Assembly (NCBI GenBank): GCA_020137815.1
Contig: CM035352.1
Location: 5,128,998-5,192,997, forward strand
Direction of reading: 5' to 3'
Source of the DNA: Hormiphora californensis
Lineage: Eukaryota; Ctenophora; Tentaculata; Cydippida; Pleurobrachiidae
DNA length: 64,000 nucleotides
Positions 48,101 to 58,700 of the stretch are shown piece after piece. The position numbers were made by a program, and so were the translations under genes. The notes beneath the pieces were generated by a model. The model searched no databases, had not been told where the DNA came from, and saw nothing but the letters and a program-made list of their open reading frames with translations. Position 1 is the stretch's first letter. Every line of letters starts with the position of its first letter.

Positions 48101-51100
48101 TTGACGCGTTGTGTGCTTGGAAGATCCTACAATCTTTACTGCACATTGACAATGTCCAGTACACTCTTATTCCCGTTGATGGTAGAGCTCACCTAGAGAA
48201 TGCCTTCAGGACCCACTCAGACCAGGTATAGAGAGTGAGTAAAATAGTTTGTACTCTGACCACTCAGACCAGGTATAGAGAAAGAAAATTTTTAGGTAGA
48301 GTGCATTGAAAAATGCAGCGTAACAATCAAAAACTCCAGATTCCTATTCCTCTTCCTGTCTAATGATACCCGGACTCCTGATCAGACTACTGACATAACC
48401 TTCTCTTCCCAGAATACGACAGTGGTGCTGATAGACTGCGGTGGGAACTTTAACGTTACAGAGTTGTTGGAGCCCCTGCCTGACTCCCAGATATATGTTC
48501 TGGACAGCCACCTGCCCTTCCATCTGGATAATCTGTATGATGGGGAGGTGGTGAAGGTTGTTATTAGCGAGGCACACGATCTGGAGGTCCCCCGGTAAGG
48601 AGGGGGATATTAGGGATAGGAGTGGGATATCTGGAAGGGGGTATTTTAGGGACAGACGATGGGGGTATGTGAGAGACAGAGGTATGTTAGTGTCAGGGGG
48701 TATGTGAGAGACAGAGGTATGTTAGTGTCAGGGGGTATGTTAGGAAGGAAGTCGCAAAACAGTTTTACCAGTTTATCTAACACACTACAATGGTGCGTGT
48801 GTTACTAAAATACAAGTGTATGACACCATGTGTGTATAACGTATAATGAAAACATAATGTTGTAACTAAAATACACCTCTCTAGGTATGAAGACGTGTAT
48901 GAAGAAGATAGCGATGATGAGGGTGAACCGGGCAGGAAACGGAGAAGAGAAGAGGAGGATGAAGATGAGGATTCCCTCCTCCCCAGGAAGGAACGATGGA
49001 AGAGAAAGAGAGAGGAACTACTTTATTCTTACTATGAACTAGCCGGTATATTTCCAACTCTCCTATCATAGGTGTTTCCCCGTGCATCACATGTTCCCCT
49101 TTCTTGGTTTCATCTAGGCTTGTTAAAATCCTCACTACAACATTTCATCTCACTTCTGACTTTTATCTATAACTCCATCTCCTCCCTCCTCCCCAGGTTA
49201 CGGTGTGTCAGTCTCCCACATGATGTATGAATTAGCCTGGAAGCTGTCCCGGGACAACCTCCAATTCCTCTGGTGGGCAGTGGTGGGTGTAACTGAACAG
49301 TTGATGTGTGCAAGGATCAGCCGGGACCAGTATGTATCTACATTTGCATCCCTTCAACAACATGTTCAGAGACTCAATGGTGCAGGGGCTGGGGATGTCA
49401 GTGTTAACGAAATGAAAATCAGGTAAGGTAATGATCATTTTTGCAAGTTTCTGTTAGTTGGTCATCATAGATGCTGATCCAAAATTTTACAAAGGAAAGA
49501 TGCAGAACGGTATTATATAGTCCTTCAATATAGTTTTTATTTTCTATTTAGTATTCATTCCTAGAATGCTCATAACTTGATGCTCTAACACTCAGTTTTC
49601 TTTCCAGATATACGAACGAGTTGAGGTTGGATTTGTATAGACATTGGACACTCATGGAATCCCTCAAAGTATCCCCATACACTGCCACTCGATTCAGGTA
49701 AGAGAGACAACTTCCCTAGATTCAGTTTTTATTTAATTTTGGTTTTATGAAAGCTAGTAATTCAGAGAGCCTCGTTTTCCAGGATTTGGACTACGAAAGG
49801 TAAGAAGAAGCTGAATGAGTTTCTGGCTGACATGGGTCTCCCTCTTATGCAATGTAACCAAATGTTTGGCAGTATGGATATGGAGATTAGGAAGGATGTC
49901 TGCAACTGGATTGAGGTAAAATTTGTCCCACAAAAGACCTTGGTTACGAAGTCACCCCTAATATTTCGCGCCCACTGGGGCGCTCGCGCAGAGGGATAAT
50001 TTCATTACCAACAAAAGACTGTCCTTTCCGAATTGATAAAGTAATCCCATCTATATATTAGGGTGATTCATAATGATTGATCCTTGGTTATTTCACTAAG
50101 AAATACTTGTCAGAATGAGATGCGGGTTGTTTTATCGGGTCAAGGAGACGAAATATAGCTGATTAGCACATTAATTATCTGATTTTACGGTCAATAGCAT
50201 TTTTGTGCCGATATTTGCAAAATTTGGTCTGGTTAGCGTCTCACTTCCCGTTTTTGGGCACCTAAAGTCAGCAAATCGTTTCAAATTGTCTGAAAACTTC
50301 ACTAAACGATAGCGTCAATACCATTTAAACAAGAAACATGTTTTTTGTTTCCAGTTGGAGGCTAATTTTTTTGTAGAGTGCAAAATTACTCGTAAAAATA
50401 AGAAAATTATGATCTGAAAAACAGCAATTTTGGACGTCAGTTTAAAAAAACCATACCTATCAAAGATAACGAATGATAACATCAATATCATTATTGATAC
50501 ACCTTAGCAATGGTTTGATCTAAGCTTTCTAGTACTTGAAATGTCAATTTATGAATATTTGGTCTGGCAAGCGCTGCCGGAAGTCAAAAGACGAAAAAAT
50601 AACGCCATTTCTTAAAACCCTTGCCAGAGCCGAGTTTTAAATTTTTGTTGTTCTATTTTGGGCTCATTTTAAAGCTAAGGCTATGGTCAAAGATATTGAT
50701 TCGGTCACATATCAATAAACACTAAGATTTTAACGCCAGAACTTGAAATGTGACACCCCATTTTCTGAAGTGAGATTGCACCTTCGACAACACTTAATAT
50801 TTCTGGTGTCATGATGGCGATATATCTTCAACTGGAATATGGAAACTGTTTTCCAATCGCAAAATGTCCATACTAAACGATAAAGCATGTATTATTTGGT
50901 CCTGACTCGAAATCTGGGAGTTATTAGCCAAGGATCAATCATTATGAATCACCCTAATATTTCTTTTGTTTACACCCCTCCCACTGCCGCAGGTAACAGC
51001 ACAAAAGTACGGACTAGAAGATATAACATATAGCTCCTTTGAGCTTCACTACGGCTACAGGAACAAGTACTGTGCGGCAGACACCTTCTCTGCAGTCTAC

Positions 51101-52486
51101 ACTGCTCTAACTGACCCGTCCAAGGATACAGAGGCGGCATTCCTGCGAGCCCAAGATACCCTGAATCGCCAAAATGAGAAACTTATTGCAACAGGTCAGT
51201 CCAGCCATGGTAACCACAGAAACACCTTATGGTAACCATGGTAACCACTGAGACACCTTATGGTAACCATGGTAACCTCTGAAACACCTTGTGGTAACCA
51301 TGGTAACCTCTGAAACACCGTGTGGTAACCATGGTAACCTCTGAAACAGCTTGTGGTAACCATGGTAACCACTGAAACACCTTGTGGTAACCACTGAAAC
51401 ACCTTGTGGTAACCATGGTAACCACTGAAACACAGGTTGTGGTAACCATGGTAACCACTGAAACACCTTGTGGTAGCGATAGTAACAGTTAACACCATAC
51501 AATTTGCCGTGACAGTGACAGAATTGAGTGCCATGTTGTTGTCAATAACACCTCTTACTTCAATCAGGTATTGATAACAGTAAGCAGCTGTGTTGTGGCC
51601 TACTGAACCAGGTCCAGGCGTTCATAGAAATGAAACAGGTGGTGTGTACCGGACCCTTCGTTTACGCTGTTATACAGGTACACACACTGTTGGTTAACGT
51701 TTTCAGGAAACCAAGATTCTGTTTTATACCCGTGTTCAACTTGTTCTTTTGGTTAGTTATCCGAATTCCGAAAAAATATCCACAATATAACCTCCACAAC
51801 TCCCGTTCAGGACGGTTCAGCTGAGTTAGAGCTGGTCTCCCATCCACCCCCCCCCCCCAATATAACTAATACCCCCCCCCCCAATATAACTAATTACCCC
51901 CCCCCCCCCCCCCCCCCCCCAATATAACCAATACCCCCCCCCCCAATACCATACCCCCCCCCCCCCCCCCCCAATATAACTAATCCCCCCCCCCGGCAGG
52001 ACGGTTCAGCTGAGTTAGAATTGTTCTCCCATCCAGCCCGATTAAACAGATTGTGTCGGTACCTTCCGTGAAGCGTACTGTGCCATCTTCAAAAAGGCAG
52101 CCTCTCTACCCTTCGTTATTGCTGCTCCCCTACACCTTGATCCAGGTACAGTCGGACCCCGATTTACCGGGATGCTCTAATTGGTCTGGTGGTACTTCTT
52201 TAGACTCCGAACTTACCATTCTCCCACCCTCACCTAATTCTCCATGCCTATTTCACCACGTCTGACCCTAAGCCTCCCTTTTTTTCCAGATTACAGCTGT
52301 GTGGTGGGTGTACCAGCACTGGTTATAGACAGCAACAAATCCTACCTTGGTCGGGCTTTTGTGCAGGCATCAGACAAAGTCAATGCTTCGGTTGAGTTTG
52401 ATGATTTTGATGGGGCGGTAATGCAAATAAAAACTGAGGACAAAGCTAAATTTTTTGATGCCCTTACAGTGTTGTTGATGTCGTGA
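48101..52486 (+). CDS. CDC45: CDC45, replicative helicase component (N-terminal exon not found)
   Basis: CDC45 is part of the CMG helicase that unwinds DNA at replication forks. Exons: about 48101-48225, 48413-48594, 48885-49045, 49196-49422, 49608-49697, 49783-49915, 50993-51194, 51568-51677, about 52002-52154, 52290-52486. Diagnostic stretches: DALCAWKILQSLLHIDNVQY, DLEVPRYEDVYEED, an acidic/basic insert, HMMYELAWKLSRDNLQFLWW, FLADMGLPLMQ, VCTGPFVYAVIQ, LPFVIAAPL and FFDALTVLLMS at the end. All parallel human CDC45 in order. One base shift is needed near 52065. The exon with DGSAELEL is partly duplicated at 51811. The first exon (about 25-30 residues) must lie upstream of 48100. AATAAA follows at 52543. 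Confidence 0.88.
50058..50957. mobile_element. 900-bp MITE in a CDC45 intron
   Basis: AGGGTGATTCATAATGATTG near the left end and CAATCATTATGAATCACCCT at the right end are reverse complements, with TTA/TAA flanks. The interior is AT-rich and non-coding. It fills the large intron between exons 49783-49915 and 50993-51194. Confidence 0.8.
51205..51480. repeat. Minisatellite, unit about 31 bp, with GGTAACCATGGTAACC palindrome
   Basis: About nine units of GGTAACCATGGTAACC followed by ACTGAAACACCTTGT-like sequence start 11 bases after the donor of the CDC45 exon ending at 51194. Two units lack the second half. Repetitive minus-strand frames here are artefacts. Confidence 0.9.
51811..52001. repeat. 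Poly-C minisatellite between two copies of a CDC45 exon start
   Basis: GACGGTTCAGCTGAGTTAGA occurs at 51811 and again at 52002. Between them are C tracts of 8-20 bases separated by AATATAACTAATAC-type spacers. The second copy continues as the full exon; the first stops after CTCCCATCCA and runs into C tracts. Confidence 0.8.
52147..52180. mobile_element. pogo-like MITE end (fragment)
   Basis: TACAGTCGGACCCCGATTTACC matches the end of the 24048 and 54590 elements. A degenerate opposite end (GGTAAATCGGGATCTGACTT) lies at about 52652-52671, beyond the last CDC45 exon, so the terminal exon lies between the two half-ends. Confidence 0.5.
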
Positions 52487-52542
52487 TTTAGTGTGTTGAA
52501 AAGTGTTTGTGTTTTTGTGAGTTTATTTGTCGATATAATTAA

Positions 52543-52548
52543 AATAAA
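52543..52548 (+). terminator. Poly(A) signal AATAAA of CDC45
   Basis: The hexamer lies 57 bases after the CDC45 stop, within the 227-base gap before the MAD2L1 start codon. Confidence 0.6.
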
Positions 52549-52713
52549 AACTACGTGCTTTTTGTCTCATTTACCACAATTTTCTGTACAGTCAAATGCA
52601 AAAATGCTTTACCCCGATACATACCGGTAAATGGCATCCCCCGAGAATCACGGTAAATCGGGATCTGACTTCAGAGTAAATTACTAATCACTTACTTATG
52701 TGTAGAGAGAATA

Positions 52714-55700
52714 ATGGCAGCCACCCAACAAGAATCTACAATATCTCTCAAGGGGAGCACTCAGATGGTCTCCGAGTTCTTCTGTAAGTCAACTAAGCAG
52801 ATCAGTATGCTTTTGAACGTTCTATCCAAGAACATTGAATTGTACCCATTCTTCACACTTTGCATTCCTTCAAAAACCAATCCCACCCTCGACGTGATGT
52901 ATTAATTGTACACCCTCTCCCCATTAGATTACGCAGTTAATAGTATTCTGTTCCAACGTGGCGTCTACGCCTCAGACAGCTTCGACTTTAAAACTAAGTA
53001 CAATCTAAAGGTAAGTTTTGTAGTCCTCTTTGCACAGATACTGCACAGGTATCAGCTCCTCATATAGCCTCCCCTCCCTGGAAGCTACTCTTGCCGAGTA
53101 AATATGTTTTGTTGGGAAATGGGGACTCCAGTTTTGGGTTATGTGTTTTAAAACAAAGGTTTTCTTGTAGGTGATGGAGACGACAGATGACCGACTGAAA
53201 AGCTACTTAGAGCAGTGTATGGAACAACTTAAAGGTATGTTTCAATGTTGTTACGTCACGTGATTATGTTCGATGGCTAGGGCTCCCGTTGTTGAATGTT
53301 TTGTTGCCAGGCTTTGGTTTTCACAGCTCTTGGCCCTTCCTGATTCTGTGTTCGGTTCATTGTTGCTTGTGTGTGTGTCTGTGTGCCCCGATATGGGCCC
53401 ACAGTTGTATACGCGCGTAGCTGGAGCGCGCGACATACAAACTTGCAATGTGTATGGCGCACTTCCCGCGAATCTTATCATAGAAGAGTTGATGAAACAA
53501 ACTGTCATTGTCATTGTCAATCTTGAATCTAATCAGCGAATTAAAATGAATACTTGCCCTAATTAATTAAAAAGATATAGCACCTAACTCTGTTAACTGA
53601 ACTTAGAACTTTCGTTAATTAAAATCTAACCAAGAAATTGAATTCAGTTCATTGTTATTTAACCTTCACACATCCATTCCATTTCTTCCCAATAAGTATA
53701 TCCTTTAGTAAGGGAATTATAGCCCGTGACTGGGAAAAAGTTTACAGCAAGCTAATTCCTTCACCAATGTGTCCCTAAGGGTCTCCACTAAGCCCCCAGA
53801 AAAGGGGCGGCGGCGAACATCGGCCTGAATATAAATAAGTGTAGACACTTCACAATAAATAAACCTGGGGGGGGGGGGGCTAAAGTTTTTGAAGTTTGAA
53901 GTTTTCCACCCTACTTTTTGAGTTTTTGAAGTTTTTGAAGTTGACTTCAAAAACTTCTAAAACTCTAAACTACTTTTACATATGTTATATGCTATCAGTG
54001 ACTATTATTACACTTGTTTAGGTTAGTTTCATGCTTAATAGATATTGTGGCAAAGTTATCCGTCCTTGTCTACCCTTTTTCTACCACAAATTAGGATATT
54101 TACAATGATTCCTAGCCATGAAATCCATGGCACAATTTGGTGTAAAAAATTTAAATTTTTTGTAAAAACAGATTTCATTTTCACAGCTACAATTCTACGG
54201 ATGTTCATCACCTAATTCAACACGTTTCAAGCGGCCCTCTTCTGATCACCCTTGATGTTCATCACCATCCCTTATACCACTCTACCAACCCCGACATCGA
54301 CATGATGAAGAGATGGAGTGAGAGAGGATTCAATAATGCGTGCCGATAGGAGTCATTAGGGGGCGGAGGATTCAACAGGGGGGGTAAGGATTCAATAGCG
54401 GGTGGGTAGTACCCTGTGCTATTTCAAATTTTTTTCGACTAGGCCATTCAGTATCTAGCTAATGTGAAACTATGGACAATTCTCTATCACATCAGCAAAA
54501 CAGAATCGAGATAGTGTTTGTCAGTTACGTTGGCATCGCGATTTAAAAAGTGTAGTTTTTAACCGAAAAATGGTAAAAACAGGGAAATACAGTCGGACCC
54601 CGATTTAGGGACACCCTCGGGGGAAAGGCTTTTGTCCACTAAATCGGGGTGTCCACTAAATCGGGTTCAAATTATGTTAATTTTCGTATATCGGGGGAAA
54701 ATAATCCTGTCCCTAAATCGGGGTGCCACTAAATCGGGGTCCGACTGTATGTGTGGTTTTCACCAGTTTTTGACATGTTCTTGATATTAACTTTTTATGT
54801 TCAAGATCGTGTTCAGCACCTCGAAACTGACAAGAATTGATATGCATCATTAAATGATGCTAAAGTTCATTTTTGACCTAAAAATGTTCATTTTTGGCAA
54901 AAAATGTTCATTTTGGACATGTTCTTAAATTTTGAGAGCTTTTTCATGAACGGGACCGTGTTCCGCAGGCCAAAATTAGTCGATTACAACCGAAATTTGC
55001 TTTCCACCAAGAAAAAACTAAAAAAAATTAAAATTCGTCCCCACGATTCTGCAAGTTGGTAAAATTAGCAAGAAAAAAAAGGGAGAAAAATTTTTATTTT
55101 TGTTCATAAAGTGGATATCTGAAGACTCAAACTGAAAGTAACGGTTGTATAAGTTGTCACGAGACGATCTATATGTGTGTTTTGTTCGAAATAACGCCCT
55201 AAAACAGACTTTTTGAAATGAATATGCCCATATATGGGCATAGCTCGTGCCAACGTAATTGGGCCATGGTAGAGCCAAAACTTTGTGATAAAATGTTTTA
55301 GAATGATCGTAGGAGCTCATTTAACCCGATACCAAGTGAAATTTTGAATTAAATTAACCATTTGAAAAAATAGCACACCCTACAGTGGGTACTGGGTAGT
55401 TAATAGGGGGGGGGGTAATGATTCAATGGGGGTGAGGGAGTCAAAAGACCTGGGGAGTGAGGAATGAGGATTCAATATGTGGGGGCGACAGGAGCCAATA
55501 GGTCGAGGGAGAGTCATTAGGGGTGATGAGAGTCAATAAGCCATAGTGCTTTACTTTTGCTAGGGTATCAATGGGATTAGGGTGCAGGGAGGGGTGGGAG
55601 GTGTTGAGAATTCTAACACAACATTGAGACGTCATCTTTTCATCAAACTTTTAATTGGACACCAATACTAATAATATCAAGTTTTGTATACTGCCACAGA

Positions 55701-58700
55701 TACGACAGGGCCAGCTAAGTAAAGCTGTAACTGACACTGACGAGCTTCAGAGCGGTATACCTCACACGTGGAGTCCTTATATTCTCACACACTTTGGAAA
55801 AAACTAACTCCTTGTTCAAGAAATACTTATAAGATAACTGGTCACATAACGCTCAAAAACTGTTTAGATAAAAAATTACAGACTTTATTGAATAAAGGGA
55901 AGAAATTAATTGGACACTAATTAATGTTAAAAACTATTTGTTTAGAAATTATTCCGACTTTCGTTTTCGTGCACCTCTCACTTTAATATTCCCTGATTAA
56001 TTGTTATGTACAGTCATAGCTTGTGCTATTTGTAACATGGCATTAACATTTTCATCACTCAACTTGTCCACTTCTTCTTGCAACTTTACTTTCGCATTTT
56101 TAAGGTCAGTATTATTGTAGAACTTGCTAGAGACAATGGCATACATTTTAGCAGTAACTTCCTTCGAAAAGTATTTCATTGGAAAAAAATGGAATTGCCT
56201 TGGTAATGGTAATACCATTTGTAACATTCCATACAAATCTAACCAAAAACAAATTTTTTCACCGATGCTAATTAGTTTAATTCTTCCTACTTTCGCTTCT
56301 TTCTCTGACTCAGCTCTGATTTTCTGAACATCATCTATTGCCAGTCCAGTTACTAAGTTTAACAAAATAAGATTAACTAGTAGGCCAAAGATGAAAAATG
56401 TAACAAGGGCCAAGTGCACGCTTCTCTCTTCTTCGTTAATTTCAATAACATCATACTCCAAACTACTAAAAAATCTTGTCCACACCCAATAATACGGCTT
56501 CCCACTTGCAAAGTTAACTATATCATCATTTATTGCAAAAGAAAAAACTACTGTAAACGAAACGAGAAAAAATGCCATTTGTGGAATAATCTCAAGGAGC
56601 GTACTTAAAATTCGAAGGACCATGATAAAATAAATTCCAATCTTTGGAAAATATCGAAGTATGAGAAACATGTTACAAAAACCAGAAGTGACGGCTACGA
56701 AAGCAAACATCTTTTTCCACCAAAGATTTCCAGCGTAACTCACATAGACAACTGTGCTGAAATACAGCATAAGCTCAGTGACGTTATCTACTTTTGAGAA
56801 GTAGGCTACAATTAATTTTTTGTTGGAAATTTGTTTCTGGCTCTGTAGCTCTGATCTTTGCGCATTATGCTTGGGGTTTTTGGTGTCGTTGGTAGGTGAA
56901 TTTCCCATTTCTACTCGTTCTGTAGAGCGCTCATCACTCATCATGGACTGTCTGGCGTTGTCAGACCCCGTTGTGGCAGTGCGCTCAGATCGGGTCGGCG
57001 CTGGCAGACAACTGAAGATCTTTTTAATGACTGAGGGGCCATAATTCATCGAAAAATAAAAAATCAAAGATCTCACCAATCAACCTTAACACGGACATAA
57101 CCAAGAGAATAACTTCGAGCGTCGTAACTTTAGTCTCTGTCAAGTATTCAAGATGATCCGTATAATTTTTCGCTATCAGTTTTCCTATGTCATCCGGAAT
57201 TTTCGCTGTTGGATATGCTGCGACAATCAGCATCACCACAAAGGAAAGAAGCATCAGTAGAGACAACCAAAACCAGATTTGTCCAATTTGCCTCCATTTT
57301 ATTTCGATAAGTTGCTCCACGACAGGATGTGAAATAATTTTGCCATTTGATCCTTCTTGCGAAGACTCCTCTGCAATGAAATCTAAAAACGTTGCATTTT
57401 TCTGTAGTTTCATTTTACAGCCATGATTGTCAAAGTGAAATGTCTTTGAATTATTAAAATATCGTGAAACTTCTTCGAATTTGAAAGATTCATCGAATTC
57501 TTCTAATATTTGAAAATCCATCGCGTATTCTTTTTCAGAATTCAGTCCAACACGAATTAGTGAAGCGTCCAACGACATACCTACAGTTTTAGGCAGGTGC
57601 TTCACAGCAAGTTCCAGTGACACAAGTTTCAAAGCTTCTTTCCAAAACCCTATTTCTTTATCATGAAGTCGTTCCTGATATCGTTCATATAATTCCTTGA
57701 TATCTTTCAGCTCTACATCTACATCATGAAACTTTCTGTAACATTTTATCATCCATTTATCAACTGCCTCTCCTGCACCATTTTCGATAAGGATATCCAG
57801 GTACAGTTTACCATTTTTATGTTTCTTAAGAATCTCAGTTATGTCTTTCATGAGTGATTCATTTTCTAAAGCAGAGTCCAAAGGTGTGAGCCCCCCTTTA
57901 TCTTTTATCAGGAGGATGTCCTCTAGTAATTTTTGATTCTCCTGATTTGCAGCGTCCAGTAGCAGCTCCATTTTCCACGCATCACCCCCTTTTGCAGCAT
58001 AGTGTAATGCCGTGTCTGAATTAGCGTTTTTTGCCAAGAGCATATCCCCAAGTATATTTTCTGATTGCTCTGTTGCAGCATCCAGTAGTACTTTCACAGC
58101 TTCATAGTGATTTTTAAAACAGGCACGGATCAGTGGTGTATCATAATTTGTATCAATATGTGTTCTCAGCAGAACCTCTCTCGTTAGTCCCCTAGATTTG
58201 GCTACTCGTAACAGCTGGCTGAGTTTCTCGTGGTCACCACCATCAACCAGTCTATATGCCTCAGTCATGCCATTTCTCGGTTTAGTGATCGTATAATAAG
58301 TCCAGTCCGAGTACTCTCCCCCCTGAAATTGTATCAATTTAGTGTTTCCCGTTTCCGCGACAAAAGAAAGTGGAATAGAATATAGCCAGATCATTTAATA
58401 ACCAACTCGAAAGGTCGTAGAATGATTATTACGCCATATTTATATAATCACTACTAACCTCAGTATTGGTAACCTCAATACTATTTCACTCAGCCATACT
58501 ATTAGTTGAAATTCCACCAATCGGCAATTCTTTCGTTAAACTATTGCATAATTGCTAAATAGAAATGTATATTGAATTAGTTACAGATTTGAAGTAGATT
58601 CCACCTTGGTGGCAGTGATAGAACTAGCAAGGAAAAGTACTACAAATCAACACCGTATCATTTCAATAAGCATCTCAAAGAAGGCACTAATGTGCCCGGC

